Below are positions 8,798 through 17,810 of a DNA stretch of 64,000 bases, in pieces. Positions within the stretch are counted from its first letter, which is position 1. Each line of letters opens with the position of its first letter. The position numbers and the translations under genes are program-made. The stretch lies in assembly GCF_000738435.1 (NCBI RefSeq), contig NZ_CP003984.1:310001-374000 (forward strand), read 5' to 3'. The notes under the pieces were generated by a model that saw only the letters and a list, made by a program, of their open reading frames with translations, did not search any database and was not told the origin of the DNA. Source of the stretch: Planktomarina temperata RCA23 (GTDB lineage: Bacteria; Pseudomonadota; Alphaproteobacteria; Rhodobacterales; Rhodobacteraceae).

Positions 8798-9817
8798 ATG
8801 AATATTGCATTGATAGGTTTGGGGATGGTCGCCGCCACGCATGTTCAGGCGGTTCAAAGCGCCGAAAAGCTGCATTTGAGCGGTGTTTGGGGCCGAGATT
8901 CAGCCAAAACATCCGATTTTGCCGCCCGTCATGCAACGCGGGCCTTCGCTTCGGTACAGGAGATTGCGCAAGATCCGGCGATTGATTTTGTTATTCTGGC
9001 CACGCCCCCCAATGCCCGGCGCGATATTGTGCAGGAGCTGGCGGCGGCGGGAAAGCCGATCTTGATGGAAAAGCCGATTGAACGGGATGTTCAAGCCGCC
9101 TCCGATCTTGTGCAGATCTGCGCGCAGGCGGGCGTTCCGCTCGCGATGATGCTGCAACACCGCGCCAGAGAGGCCAGCCAAGCCCTGAAGACGGCCCTAG
9201 ATGCCGAGGAGTTGGGCGAAATTTGCACCGTGGATCTGCGCGTGCAGTGGTGGCGGGCGCAAAGCTATTACGACGCACCGGGCCGCGGCACCTATGCGCG
9301 CGATGGCGGCGGCGTGATGATTTCGCAGGCGATCCATACGCTCGATTTGGCCATTTGGTTGCTGGGCCCCATCAGTGCGGTGCAAGCCATGATGCGGCAA
9401 ACCGCACTTCACCACTTAGAGGCGGAGGATTGGGCCGGCGCGCTATTTGACATGCAACGCGGGGCTTTTGGTACGCTTCTGGCGACGACGGCTGCCTATC
9501 CGGGTGGGGCGGAGACGATTGCGTTGCAGGGCACAAAAGCCGCGGCGCATGTTGGCTCTGGTGTGCTTGAGATCTCTTATCTTGACGGCCGCAAGACGCG
9601 GGTTGGAGCAGAGGGCGCCACCGGCGGCGGTGCAGATCCGATGGCCTTTACCCATGAATGGCACCAAAGCGTGATCGAAGACTTTGCCCAGGCTCTGCGG
9701 AGCGGGGGGCAACCTTTGGCCACTGGGCAAAGCGCGCTGGCAGCTCACGCGGTGATTGATGCAATGCAACGGTCCAGTGAGAGCGGCCAGAAACAACAGG
9801 TGCAGCAATGGGGTTAA
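8798..9817 (+). CDS. Gfo/Idh/MocA-family oxidoreductase (2)
   Basis: A 339-residue NAD(P)-dependent sugar dehydrogenase. Rossmann motif ALIGLGMVAATHVQA at residues 4-18, LMEKPIERDV with the conserved lysine at K92, and an active-site segment ISQAIHTLDLAIWLLG with the His-x-x-Asp pair. It is the first of three Gfo/Idh genes in a row on the plus strand, expressed from the region shared with divergent uxaC. AAGGAAGACAGGGGGG precedes the ATG. Substrate unknown. The three proteins differ clearly from one another, so they are not a recent tandem duplication. Confidence 0.85.
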   Translation: MNIALIGLGMVAATHVQAVQSAEKLHLSGVWGRDSAKTSDFAARHATRAFASVQEIAQDPAIDFVILATPPNARRDIVQELAAAGKPILMEKPIERDVQAASDLVQICAQAGVPLAMMLQHRAREASQALKTALDAEELGEICTVDLRVQWWRAQSYYDAPGRGTYARDGGGVMISQAIHTLDLAIWLLGPISAVQAMMRQTALHHLEAEDWAGALFDMQRGAFGTLLATTAAYPGGAETIALQGTKAAAHVGSGVLEISYLDGRKTRVGAEGATGGGADPMAFTHEWHQSVIEDFAQALRSGGQPLATGQSALAAHAVIDAMQRSSESGQKQQVQQWG

Positions 9818-10809
9818 CATGCGTCGCGTTGGGGCTGGATCATCGTCACATCTATGGCATGATAGAGAACATGGCCAAGGCCGGGGTCACCTGCCTAGGG
9901 TATTGGACCGAAGGTGATCCTGAGACCCTGCCCGGGTTTCGCAAGAGATTTCCACATTTGCCGCGATTTGAGAGCCTGCAAGCGGCGCTGGAATGCGGCG
10001 CCAATTTGGCCCTGATCTCTGCCATCCCATCTGACCGCGCGCAGCTGACAGTCAAGGCGATGCAGCAGGGGATGGATGTGATGAGTGACAAGCCCGGCTG
10101 CACGACGCTGGCGCAATTGGAGCAGATCAAAGCCTGTGTGGCGCAGACCGGACGGATTTGGTCTGTGAATTTTTCGGAACGCTTCGAGACCCCCGCCAGC
10201 ACTCTTGCGTCGCAACTGGTGGCCGCGGGGGCGATTGGACAGGTGGTGCAAACCGTGGGGCTGGGCCCGCATCGGCTCAACCGCGCCACACGCCCCGATT
10301 GGTTTTTTCGGAAGGCCTGTTTTGGTGGCATTTTGACCGATATAGCCTCGCATCAGATTGACCAATTTTTGCATTACACCGGCTCAGATACGGCCGAAGT
10401 GACCCATGCGTTCACCGCCAATTACGCAAACCCCGGTGATTCTGAGGTGCAAGATTTTGGCGAGATCAATCTGCGCAGTGACCGGGGCACGGGTTATATT
10501 CGTGTGGATTGGTTCACGCCGGATGCCTTGCCCAATTGGGGCGACGGGCGGCTGACAATTCTGGGCACGCAGGGCTATATTGAACTGCGCAAATATGTGG
10601 ATGTGGGTGGGCAAAAAGGCACGGATCACGTGATCTTGGTCAATGGCGACAGATGTGAGAAAATCGATGCCTCCGCTGCGGGCCTGCCCTATTTTGCGCG
10701 TTTGGCCTATGATATTGAGAACCGCAGTGAGACAGCAATGCGTCAAGCCCATTGTTTCACCGTCATGGAATTGGCGCTGCGCGCGCAACAGATGGCGGAT
10801 GAGTTATGA
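9808..10809 (+). CDS. Gfo/Idh/MocA-family oxidoreductase (3)
   Basis: A 333-residue member of the family with an unusual N-terminus: instead of GxGxxG the first strand reads CVALGLDHRHIYGM, as in a subgroup of predicted dehydrogenases found in sugar and inositol clusters. DKPGCTTLAQL replaces the usual EKP motif, with the lysine at K95. The C-terminal domain has DIASHQIDQFLHYTG. The weakened glycine motif suggests altered cofactor binding or a role with a tightly bound partner. The ATG overlaps the previous gene by ten bases, and its stop overlaps the next start by four (ATGA), so it is translationally coupled to both. Confidence 0.8.
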   Translation: MGLTCVALGLDHRHIYGMIENMAKAGVTCLGYWTEGDPETLPGFRKRFPHLPRFESLQAALECGANLALISAIPSDRAQLTVKAMQQGMDVMSDKPGCTTLAQLEQIKACVAQTGRIWSVNFSERFETPASTLASQLVAAGAIGQVVQTVGLGPHRLNRATRPDWFFRKACFGGILTDIASHQIDQFLHYTGSDTAEVTHAFTANYANPGDSEVQDFGEINLRSDRGTGYIRVDWFTPDALPNWGDGRLTILGTQGYIELRKYVDVGGQKGTDHVILVNGDRCEKIDASAAGLPYFARLAYDIENRSETAMRQAHCFTVMELALRAQQMADEL

Positions 10810-11861
10810 TTAATGTGGCCATCTTAGGCGCGGGCATTGGGCGGGAACATTTGGCCGCCTTTCGCGCTTTGAAAGACAGGTTCACCGTCAGGGCTGTTGT
10901 GGACCAAGACCTGGCGCGGGTAGAGGACATCCGGCAAGACGGCGACAGTTTTCGAGCGTTGAAGGACATTGATCAAGCTTTGGCGGATCCGCAGGTGCAA
11001 GTTGTCGATATTTGCCTGCCCCCGCATTTGCACGCCTCTGTGACGCAGCGGGCTTTAGCTGCTGGCAAGCATGTCATTTGTGAAAAACCCCTGGCCACCT
11101 CTTTGGCAGATGTGGATGAAATCCGCCGGGCCGCGCAGGCTGCAGATCGCAAGGTCTATCCGGTATTTCAATACCGCTGGGGCCCCTCGCTTGCTCAGTT
11201 GCGCCATCTTATGACTTGCGGTTTGACTGGACAGCTGCAGGTGGCTGCGCTTGAAACCCATTGGTCGCGGGGCGCGGACTACTATGCAGTGCCTTGGCGC
11301 GGCACCTGGGCAGGCGAATGCGGTGGGGCGGTTTTGGGACATGCCATTCACAATCACGATCTCTTGACCCATATCGCCGGTGATATTGCCTGCCTTTCGG
11401 CTCTAACCACCACGCGTGTCAATGAGATCGAAACCGAAGATTGCGCCAGCATCAGCTTTGCCATGACCTCAGGTGCATTGGCCACGAGCAGCATCACGCT
11501 TGGCGCGGCCACAGATGAAACCCGGCTGCGGTTTGTCTTTAAGCATCTCACAGCCACCTCTGGCACCGCCCCCTATGCGCCGGGTGCCGAGCCCTGGAGC
11601 TTTCAGGCCCGCGCGCCACACAGGCAGGCGCAATTGGATGCGGCTTTGAGCACAACACCGCATGAGCCGATTGGCTTTGAGGGTTTTTTTGCGCAGATTG
11701 CTTTGGATTTGGCGGGCCATGAAAACCAAGCGGTGACATTCGAAGACGGGGCGACCTCCGTTGCGCTGGTCACGGCGATCTACCACAGTGCCCGCACCGG
11801 CCGTCGGGTGGAGTTACCACTTGATCCGAGCCATGAGCTCTACAAAGGATGGTTGCCATGA
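10806..11861 (+). CDS. Gfo/Idh/MocA-family oxidoreductase (4)
   Basis: A 351-residue NAD(P)-dependent oxidoreductase. Rossmann segment VAILGAGIGREHLAAF, CEKPLATSLADV with lysine K94, FQYRWGPSLAQL, and the active-site segment LGHAIHNHDLLTHIAG with His and Asp. The C-terminal part includes EPIGFEGFFAQIALDL. It overlaps the genes on both sides by four bases. With the two genes before it, it forms a three-dehydrogenase block leading directly into mannonate dehydratase, which suggests stepwise oxidation and reduction of a sugar or uronate before the KDG route. The substrate is not predictable. Confidence 0.85.
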   Translation: MINVAILGAGIGREHLAAFRALKDRFTVRAVVDQDLARVEDIRQDGDSFRALKDIDQALADPQVQVVDICLPPHLHASVTQRALAAGKHVICEKPLATSLADVDEIRRAAQAADRKVYPVFQYRWGPSLAQLRHLMTCGLTGQLQVAALETHWSRGADYYAVPWRGTWAGECGGAVLGHAIHNHDLLTHIAGDIACLSALTTTRVNEIETEDCASISFAMTSGALATSSITLGAATDETRLRFVFKHLTATSGTAPYAPGAEPWSFQARAPHRQAQLDAALSTTPHEPIGFEGFFAQIALDLAGHENQAVTFEDGATSVALVTAIYHSARTGRRVELPLDPSHELYKGWLP

Positions 11862-13057
11862 AGCAATGTTGGCGTTGGTTTGGGCCTGGGGATCAAATTC
11901 CCTTGGATGAACTGCATCAAGTGGGCGTTGAAGGGATTGTCACCGCGCTGCATGAGAGGCCGCCGGGAACGGTCTGGAGCGCGGCTCAGATTTCCGAGCG
12001 GCAAAGGATTTTGCGGGCTGCGGGCTATGAATGGGATGTCGTGGAGAGCCTGCCGATCTCTGAAGCCATTAAAACGCAAGGACCTGAGATGCAGGCGCAT
12101 ATCACGGCCTATAAGACCAGCCTTGAAGCGCTCGCGGCCGCAAACATCACAACCATTTGCTATAATTTCATGCCAATCTTAGATTGGACCCGGACCGATC
12201 TGCGCGCCAAGCAACCCCATGGGGGCGCCGCGATGCGATTTGATTTGATCGACTTTGCCGTCTTCGACTTGCATATTCTTCAGCGCGAAGAGGGAGTTGA
12301 AAGCTATAGTGAGGCCCAGCGCGCTGCGGCTGCGGAGCGATTCAACGCCCTTTCTGATGACGGGAAAAAACAGCTTCAGCGCAATATTATCGCGGGGTTG
12401 CCGGGCGCCAATGACAGCTGGAGCTTGGGCGATGTGCGCGCGTTATTGCACAGCTACAAGGGCATCACACGGGCACAGCTTAGATCTCATTTGATCGATT
12501 TTTTGTCGGAAGTCGCCCCCTGCGCCGAGGCGCTGGGTCTGCGCCTGTGTTGTCACCCGGACGACCCGCCGTTTTCTCTGTTGGGCCTGCCGCGGGTGAT
12601 GTCCTCTTGTGCCGATTACAGCTTGGTCTTAAACGCGGTGGATCTGCCTGCCAATGGTGCAACGCTGTGCACTGGATCCTTGGGGGTTGCGGAAGATTTT
12701 GATGGGCCCGCCTTTGTCAAAACCCATGGGCCGCGTATCCATTTCGCCCATTTGCGCAATACCAAACGCATCGCCGGATCAGATGCTGCGCGGCCAGATT
12801 TCTTTGAGGCACCCCATCTTGAGGGTGATACGGATATGGTGGGTACCGTGCGGGCCTTGATGGCCGAACAAACACGCCGCCGTGCCGAGGGACGTGCGGA
12901 TTGGCAAATTCCAATGCGACCGGATCATGGCCAAGAGTTGCTCAGTGATCTTGGCGGGCATAGCACGCCGGGCTATCCGCTGATTGGGCGTATGCGCGGC
13001 TTGGCCGAGCTGCGCGGTCTGATGGCCAGTTTCGGCGCTCATGCATCGGAGGTGTAA
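11858..13057 (+). CDS. uxuA: Mannonate dehydratase
   Basis: Converts D-mannonate to KDG. TIM-barrel metalloenzyme of 399 residues. Recognisable UxuA segments are CWRWFGPGDQIPL at the N-terminus, EWDVVESLPISE, CYNFMPILDWTRTDL, CCHPDDPPFSLLG (metal-binding His at about 233), TGSLG, HFAHLRNTKR and RPDHG near the C-terminus. The ATG at 11858 overlaps the upstream stop (ATGA) and is preferred to the ATG three codons earlier. Together with UxaC and UxuB in the same cluster it completes the glucuronate branch to KDG. Confidence 0.92.
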   Translation: MKQCWRWFGPGDQIPLDELHQVGVEGIVTALHERPPGTVWSAAQISERQRILRAAGYEWDVVESLPISEAIKTQGPEMQAHITAYKTSLEALAAANITTICYNFMPILDWTRTDLRAKQPHGGAAMRFDLIDFAVFDLHILQREEGVESYSEAQRAAAAERFNALSDDGKKQLQRNIIAGLPGANDSWSLGDVRALLHSYKGITRAQLRSHLIDFLSEVAPCAEALGLRLCCHPDDPPFSLLGLPRVMSSCADYSLVLNAVDLPANGATLCTGSLGVAEDFDGPAFVKTHGPRIHFAHLRNTKRIAGSDAARPDFFEAPHLEGDTDMVGTVRALMAEQTRRRAEGRADWQIPMRPDHGQELLSDLGGHSTPGYPLIGRMRGLAELRGLMASFGAHASEV

Positions 13058-13058
13058 G

Positions 13059-13106
13059 ATGCAAGATTTTCCAAAGGTGATATTTGTCCAGGAGTTCTAT
13101 CCATGA
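13059..13106 (+). CDS. 15-codon ORF with strong SD (possible micropeptide or coupling leader)
   Basis: ATG 13059 is preceded by GGAGG with a six-base spacer, and the frame MQDFPKVIFVQEFYP ends in a TGA that overlaps the ATG of the ligase gene (ATGA at 13103). It lies in the short gap between uxuA and the ligase. The SD is better than that of many real genes here, so translation is plausible, either as a coupling leader or as the leftover of a longer gene. The sequence resembles nothing I recognise. Too short for coding statistics. Confidence 0.3.
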   Translation: MQDFPKVIFVQEFYP

Positions 13107-14641
13107 ACCCTGCGCAATGGCTTGTCCGCACGGCCCTGCTGACGCCACAGGCCCCGGCCTTGTTCAAAGGCGCGCGGCTTGAGGCCGATTATGCGGAATT
13201 TTTGCATCGGGTGGCTGCTTTAGCCGGCGGGTTGCGGGCGCAATATGGGATCAGCAAGGGCGATAGGGTTGCGGTGTTTATGAGCAATTGCACCGAATAT
13301 CTCGAAGCGCTCTATGCGATTTGGTTCATCGGCGCTGTGGCTGTGCCCATCAATGCAAAATTACACGCCAAGGAAGCCGCTTGGATTATCGCAGATGCGC
13401 AGGCGGAGCTGGTTTTTGTCACCAGAAATACTGGGGCCGGGTTGCAAGAGGTCGCACCTGCTTGCCTCAAAAACCTGCTTGATGTGCAGGGCCGCAGATT
13501 TGCCCAGCTGCGCCAGCAAACCCCGCAGCCTGCACCAGAGGTGATTGGCGCTGATGAGCTGCTTTGGCTGTTTTATACTTCGGGCACAACGGGACGGCCC
13601 AAGGGTGTGATGATCACCGCTGGCAATATCACCGCGATGTCTCTTGCTTACTTCAGTGACGTCGATGAGGTGCACGCACAGGATGCCATCCTATACGCCG
13701 CGCCGATGTCGCATGGGGCTGGGATTTATAATTTCATGCATGTTATCAAAAGCGCGCGGCATGTGGTGCCTGAAAGCCAAGGCTTTGACGCCGAGGAAAT
13801 TTTGCAATTGGCCCCGCGCATTGGTCACATCTCGATGTTTGCGGCCCCCACTATGGTCAAGCGTTTGGTGGCGCAGGCCCGTGCCTCTGGCAGCCTAGGC
13901 GAGGGGATCAAGACCATCACCTACGCCGGCGGTCCGATGTATATGGCCGATATTATGGAGGCGGTCGAAGTCTTGGGCGATAAATTTGTGCAAGTCTATG
14001 GCCAAGGGGAGTGTCCCATGGGCATCACCGCCCTGCGCCGTGAATTTGTCAGTGACCGGAGCCATGACAATTGGAAGGCGCGCTTGGGGTCGGTGGGCGT
14101 GGCACAGAGCCCGGTTTTGGTGCGTATCGCTGATGCGGCGGGCGCAACGCTGCCCTTTGGCGAAATTGGCGAAATTTTGGTGTCTGGCAGCATCGTAATG
14201 CGCGGGTATTGGCAAAACCCGCAGGCCACCGCCAAGACGATCCGGGAGGGTTGGCTTTGGACCGGCGACATGGGGGCGATGGATGCGGATGGATTTGTCA
14301 CCCTGCATGATCGCTCGAAAGATATGATCATCTCTGGTGGCTCGAATATTTATCCGCGTGAGGTCGAAGAGGTCTTGCTGGAGCATGAACATGTGGCAGA
14401 GGTGGCCGTGGTTGGACGCCCGGAGGCCGATTGGGGCGAGGTGGTGGTGGCCTTCGTTGTGCCGGTGGCTGGGCAAGCGGTGACCCGCGCAGAGCTTGAT
14501 GCGCATTGCATTGCGCAGATCGCAAGGTTCAAGCGGCCCAAGGACTACCGGTTTGTGGCAGAGCTGCCCAAGAACAATTACGGAAAAATCTTGAAAACAA
14601 AACTTCGGACTATATTGGAAAATGGAGAAGGTGATGAATAA
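13103..14641 (+). CDS. AMP-dependent acyl-CoA synthetase/ligase
   Basis: ANL-superfamily adenylating enzyme of 512 residues, forming an acyl-CoA from a carboxylic acid, ATP and CoA. The P-loop motif A3 is YTSGTTGRPKG (158-168), A5 is YGQGE, A7 is WLWTGDMG, A8 is DMIISGGSNIYPREVEEV, and the catalytic lysine in NNYGKILK is K495. The architecture is full length and looks active. It resembles long-chain or aromatic acyl-CoA ligases more than acetyl-CoA synthetase. A CoA ligase inside a hexuronate operon is unexpected; with the following BDH-like SDR it may process a side-chain acid released from a modified uronate, but that is inference. SD is AGGAG eight bases before the ATG. Confidence 0.88.
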   Translation: MNPAQWLVRTALLTPQAPALFKGARLEADYAEFLHRVAALAGGLRAQYGISKGDRVAVFMSNCTEYLEALYAIWFIGAVAVPINAKLHAKEAAWIIADAQAELVFVTRNTGAGLQEVAPACLKNLLDVQGRRFAQLRQQTPQPAPEVIGADELLWLFYTSGTTGRPKGVMITAGNITAMSLAYFSDVDEVHAQDAILYAAPMSHGAGIYNFMHVIKSARHVVPESQGFDAEEILQLAPRIGHISMFAAPTMVKRLVAQARASGSLGEGIKTITYAGGPMYMADIMEAVEVLGDKFVQVYGQGECPMGITALRREFVSDRSHDNWKARLGSVGVAQSPVLVRIADAAGATLPFGEIGEILVSGSIVMRGYWQNPQATAKTIREGWLWTGDMGAMDADGFVTLHDRSKDMIISGGSNIYPREVEEVLLEHEHVAEVAVVGRPEADWGEVVVAFVVPVAGQAVTRAELDAHCIAQIARFKRPKDYRFVAELPKNNYGKILKTKLRTILENGEGDE

Positions 14642-15440
14642 CGATCTTACAGGACGGGTTGCGCTGGTCACAGGCTCTGTTCAGGGCATTGGGCTGGCCA
14701 TAGCGACGGCTTTGGCCCAGCAAGGCGCGCGGATTGCGCTTCATGGGCTTGCGGATGCCGATCAGATTGCCGAGGCCAGCCGGATCATCCGCGCGGCTGG
14801 CGCAGGTGACGTGCGCTTCTTTGAGGGGGATATGCGCGATCCCGATGCCATCGAAACCTTGGTCTCCGATGTTGAGGATTGGGGCCCCTTGGATATATTG
14901 GTCAATAACGCAGGCATTCAACGCACTGTTAGCTTAGAAGATTTGACCCGCGAGACCTGGGACGCGATTATTGCGGTCAACCTCTCAGGTGCCCTGCATA
15001 CGATGCGGCAGGCTTTGCCGAATATGGCGCGGCGTGGTTATGGCAGGGTGATAAATATTGCATCCGTACATGGTTTGGTGGCCTCCAAAGAAAAAGCGCC
15101 CTATGTGGCTGCGAAATTTGGCTTGGTTGGCCTGTCGAAAGTGGCCGCATTGGAATATGCGGCTGTGGGCAGTGCTGAGACTGGCGGGGTGACGGTGAAT
15201 TGTATTTGCCCCGGCTGGACCGATACCCCCTTGATTGAACCGCAGATCATGGCGCGGGCTGAGAAATATGGTGGTGACCGGGCCGCAGGAAAGGCGGAAT
15301 TGGTGGCCGAAAAGCAACCGTCCGCGCGCACCGCAGATCCTTCGGAGATTGGTGCCTTGGCGGTTTGGCTCTGCGCTCCGATTGCCCATAATGTTACAGG
15401 TACAAGCATTCCCATTGACGGAGGATGGACCGCGCAATAG
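14634..15440 (+). CDS. SDR oxidoreductase, 3-hydroxybutyrate dehydrogenase-like
   Basis: Short-chain dehydrogenase of 268 residues. Cofactor motif TGSVQGIG, NNAG at about 88-91, and catalytic S144, Y157 and K161 (in YVAAKFG). The segments LVASKEKAPYVAAK, NCICPGWTDTPLIEPQI and EKQPSARTADPSEIGALAVWL follow the pattern of D-3-hydroxybutyrate dehydrogenases, although related SDRs act on other hydroxyacids and sugars. The ATG at 14634 has GGAGAAGG six bases upstream and overlaps the ligase stop by eight bases; an ATG at 14622 has no SD. It is the last gene of the plus-strand catabolic operon. Confidence 0.8.
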   Translation: MNNDLTGRVALVTGSVQGIGLAIATALAQQGARIALHGLADADQIAEASRIIRAAGAGDVRFFEGDMRDPDAIETLVSDVEDWGPLDILVNNAGIQRTVSLEDLTRETWDAIIAVNLSGALHTMRQALPNMARRGYGRVINIASVHGLVASKEKAPYVAAKFGLVGLSKVAALEYAAVGSAETGGVTVNCICPGWTDTPLIEPQIMARAEKYGGDRAAGKAELVAEKQPSARTADPSEIGALAVWLCAPIAHNVTGTSIPIDGGWTAQ

Positions 15441-15478
15441 CGCATATCTGTTTTTGCTAAACGGCGTGTAGGTTTCGC

Positions 15479-15509
15479 TTGACCCTCCAGTGGGTGGAGG
15501 CTTTAGGAG
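15479..15509 (+). promoter_or_regulatory. MerR/CueR-type promoter-operator of copA
   Basis: TTGACC (15479-15484) and TAGGAG (15504-15509) are separated by 19 bp, the over-long spacer typical of MerR-family promoters. The spacer holds the dyad CCTCCA-GTGGG-TGGAGG (15484-15500), close to CueR operators such as ACCTTCC-N-GGAAGG. It sits just upstream of copA, and a CueR-like gene follows copA, so copper-induced activation is expected. Confidence 0.75.
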
Positions 15510-15530
15510 GGGTGAAGCTAGGAGAGATTT

Positions 15531-17783
15531 ATGCGCGCGCCTGATACATTAGTGATGTCTGTGAGTAACATGAGCTGCGCGTCCTGCGCCGGGCGGGTGG
15601 ATAAAGCCTTGCGGCAATTGCCCGGCGTTTTGGCGGTAGATGTGAACCTTGCCACCGAGACGGTACAGGTGACCTATACGCCAGATCTGGCCAGTCGCGC
15701 CGATTTTATCGCGGCCTCCACTGCGGCGGGCTATGCAGCGCAAGAGCATTCCGAGGACAGCCATGGGCAAGTGCAGGCGCGCAAACAACAGCTCGCCGAA
15801 GCCTATGGCCGGCGCAGCCGGCTGGCTGTGTTTCTGGCCGCACCGGTGATTATACTCGGTATGGGTGGTCATATCCTTCCGGGCTTTGAGAGGTTGATTG
15901 CCGATGTGATCGGCCAAAAGGCCAATTGGATCATTCAATGCATCTTTGCAACCGCTGTGCTCTTTGGGCCTGGGTTGGATTTTTATCGCCGCGGATTTCC
16001 AGCGCTTTGGCGCGGGGCGCCTGATATGAATTCCCTCGTGGCACTGGGCACGGGTGCGGCCTATGCTTTTTCACTCATCGCCACCTTTCTGCCGCAAATT
16101 TTGCCCGAAGGGGTGTCGGGCGTATATTATGAACCTGCGAGCCTGATTGTGGTCTTGATCCTTTTTGGCCGTGATCTCGAAAATCGCGCCAAAGGGCGCA
16201 CGGGAAAGGCCATTCAAAGTCTTTTGGGTCTGCGCGTGAAAACTGCGCAGGTGCGCCGGGCGGGAGAATTTGTGGATTGTCCCATTGAAGAGATTGTTGT
16301 TGGGGATGTCTTGAGCCTGCGGCCCGGTGAGCGTGTGGCGGTGGATGGTGTGGTGCATGAGGGCTCAAGCTATATAGATGAAAGCATGATTACCGGCGAG
16401 CCGCGACCGGTGGAGAAGTCCACGGGGGCCGCACTCACCGCTGGCACAGTCAACGGCATGGGACATGTGATCTATGAGGCGCGCCGCGTCGGTCACGACA
16501 CAACGCTCTCGCAGATCATCCAGCTGGTGGAGCAAGCACAGGGCGCGAAATTGCCCATCAAGGCTTTGGTCGACCGTCTGACCCTTTGGTTCGTGCCGAT
16601 GGTTTTGACCTTGGCATTTGTGACCGTCACGGTTTGGATGATTTGGGGACCGGCACCGGCGCTTCCCTATGCGCTTGTGGCGGGGGTTTGCGTTCTGATC
16701 ATCGCCTGCCCCTGTGCCATGGGGTTGGCAACACCGACGTCAATCATGGTGGGCACAGGCCGCGCGGCTGAAATGGGGGTCTTGTTTCGCAAAGGGGATG
16801 CTTTGCAGCTGTTGGCAGATGTGGACGTGATCGCTTTTGACAAAACCGGCACATTAACCCGCGGCCAACCTGTGTTGACAGATCTCGATGTGGCAGATGG
16901 CCTTGGGCGCCGTGCGGCCTTGCAGGTGATGGCCAGTGTGGAACAGGGATCAGATCATCCCATCGCGCGGGCAATCGTGATGGCCGCAGCTGAAGAGGGC
17001 CTTGATTTGCTCCCAATCCAGGACGGGCAAACCTATGCGGGTCTCGGCCTATCGGCCCATGTTGCCGGTGAGGAGGTGATCCTTGGCACAGAGCGCTTCA
17101 TGCGGGAGCGCGGGATTGATGTGAAGGGATATCATGGCTCGGCGGAGGCTTTGGCCAGCCAGGGCAAATCAGTGATTTTCGCGGCGCGCGCGGGGCAGGT
17201 GATTGCGCTTGCGGGTGTGTCCGACGCTCTGAAGCCGTCGACGCAAGGGGCGATTGCGCAGCTCAAAGCGGCCGGGATCACGGTGGTTATGTTGACCGGT
17301 GACCGCCGGGACGCCGCGTTGCAAATCGCGGCAGATTTGGGCATCGATCAGGTTCATGCAGAATTGCTTCCTGCTGACAAAAGCCGCGTTTTGGCGGAGC
17401 TGAAAACCAAGGCCCGCCAATTGGCGTTCGTGGGGGATGGCATCAATGATGCTCCGGCGCTGGCGGCGGCAGACATTGGCATTGCGTTGGGAACAGGCAC
17501 AGATGTGGCGGTTGAGAGTGCTGATATCGTCTTAATGTCGGGTGATCTTTTGGGTGTGGTCAACGCGATTGAGATGTCGCGGCTGACCCTGCGCAATATT
17601 AAGCAAAATCTATTCTGGGCTTTTGGCTATAATGTGGCGTTGATCCCAGTGGCAGCCGGTGCGCTATATCCGGCCTTTGGCATGCTCCTTTCGCCCATCC
17701 TTGCAGCAGCGGCTATGGCGCTGTCGTCCATCTTTGTTTTGGCCAATGCGCTGCGCTTGCGCTATGTTCGCGCAGCCAGGTGA
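15531..17783 (+). CDS. copA: Cu(I)-exporting P1B-type ATPase
   Basis: Copper-translocating P-type ATPase of the inner membrane, 750 residues. It has a single N-terminal HMA domain with C16-x-x-C19 (MSCASCAG), six to eight membrane helices, the A-domain motif TGEP, the ion-binding CPC at 393-395 (ACPCAMGLATPTS), the phosphorylation motif DKTGTLT with D437, the HP motif (SDHPIARAI) and the hinge GDGINDAPALAAADIG. It pumps cytoplasmic Cu+ (or Ag+) outward. GGAG lies just before the ATG. It forms a unit with the following cueR gene, and the MerR-type promoter upstream points to copper induction. Confidence 0.95.
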   Translation: MRAPDTLVMSVSNMSCASCAGRVDKALRQLPGVLAVDVNLATETVQVTYTPDLASRADFIAASTAAGYAAQEHSEDSHGQVQARKQQLAEAYGRRSRLAVFLAAPVIILGMGGHILPGFERLIADVIGQKANWIIQCIFATAVLFGPGLDFYRRGFPALWRGAPDMNSLVALGTGAAYAFSLIATFLPQILPEGVSGVYYEPASLIVVLILFGRDLENRAKGRTGKAIQSLLGLRVKTAQVRRAGEFVDCPIEEIVVGDVLSLRPGERVAVDGVVHEGSSYIDESMITGEPRPVEKSTGAALTAGTVNGMGHVIYEARRVGHDTTLSQIIQLVEQAQGAKLPIKALVDRLTLWFVPMVLTLAFVTVTVWMIWGPAPALPYALVAGVCVLIIACPCAMGLATPTSIMVGTGRAAEMGVLFRKGDALQLLADVDVIAFDKTGTLTRGQPVLTDLDVADGLGRRAALQVMASVEQGSDHPIARAIVMAAAEEGLDLLPIQDGQTYAGLGLSAHVAGEEVILGTERFMRERGIDVKGYHGSAEALASQGKSVIFAARAGQVIALAGVSDALKPSTQGAIAQLKAAGITVVMLTGDRRDAALQIAADLGIDQVHAELLPADKSRVLAELKTKARQLAFVGDGINDAPALAAADIGIALGTGTDVAVESADIVLMSGDLLGVVNAIEMSRLTLRNIKQNLFWAFGYNVALIPVAAGALYPAFGMLLSPILAAAAMALSSIFVLANALRLRYVRAAR

Positions 17784-17810
17784 GGGATTGCTAAGACGGA
17801 GGGTCGCGAT

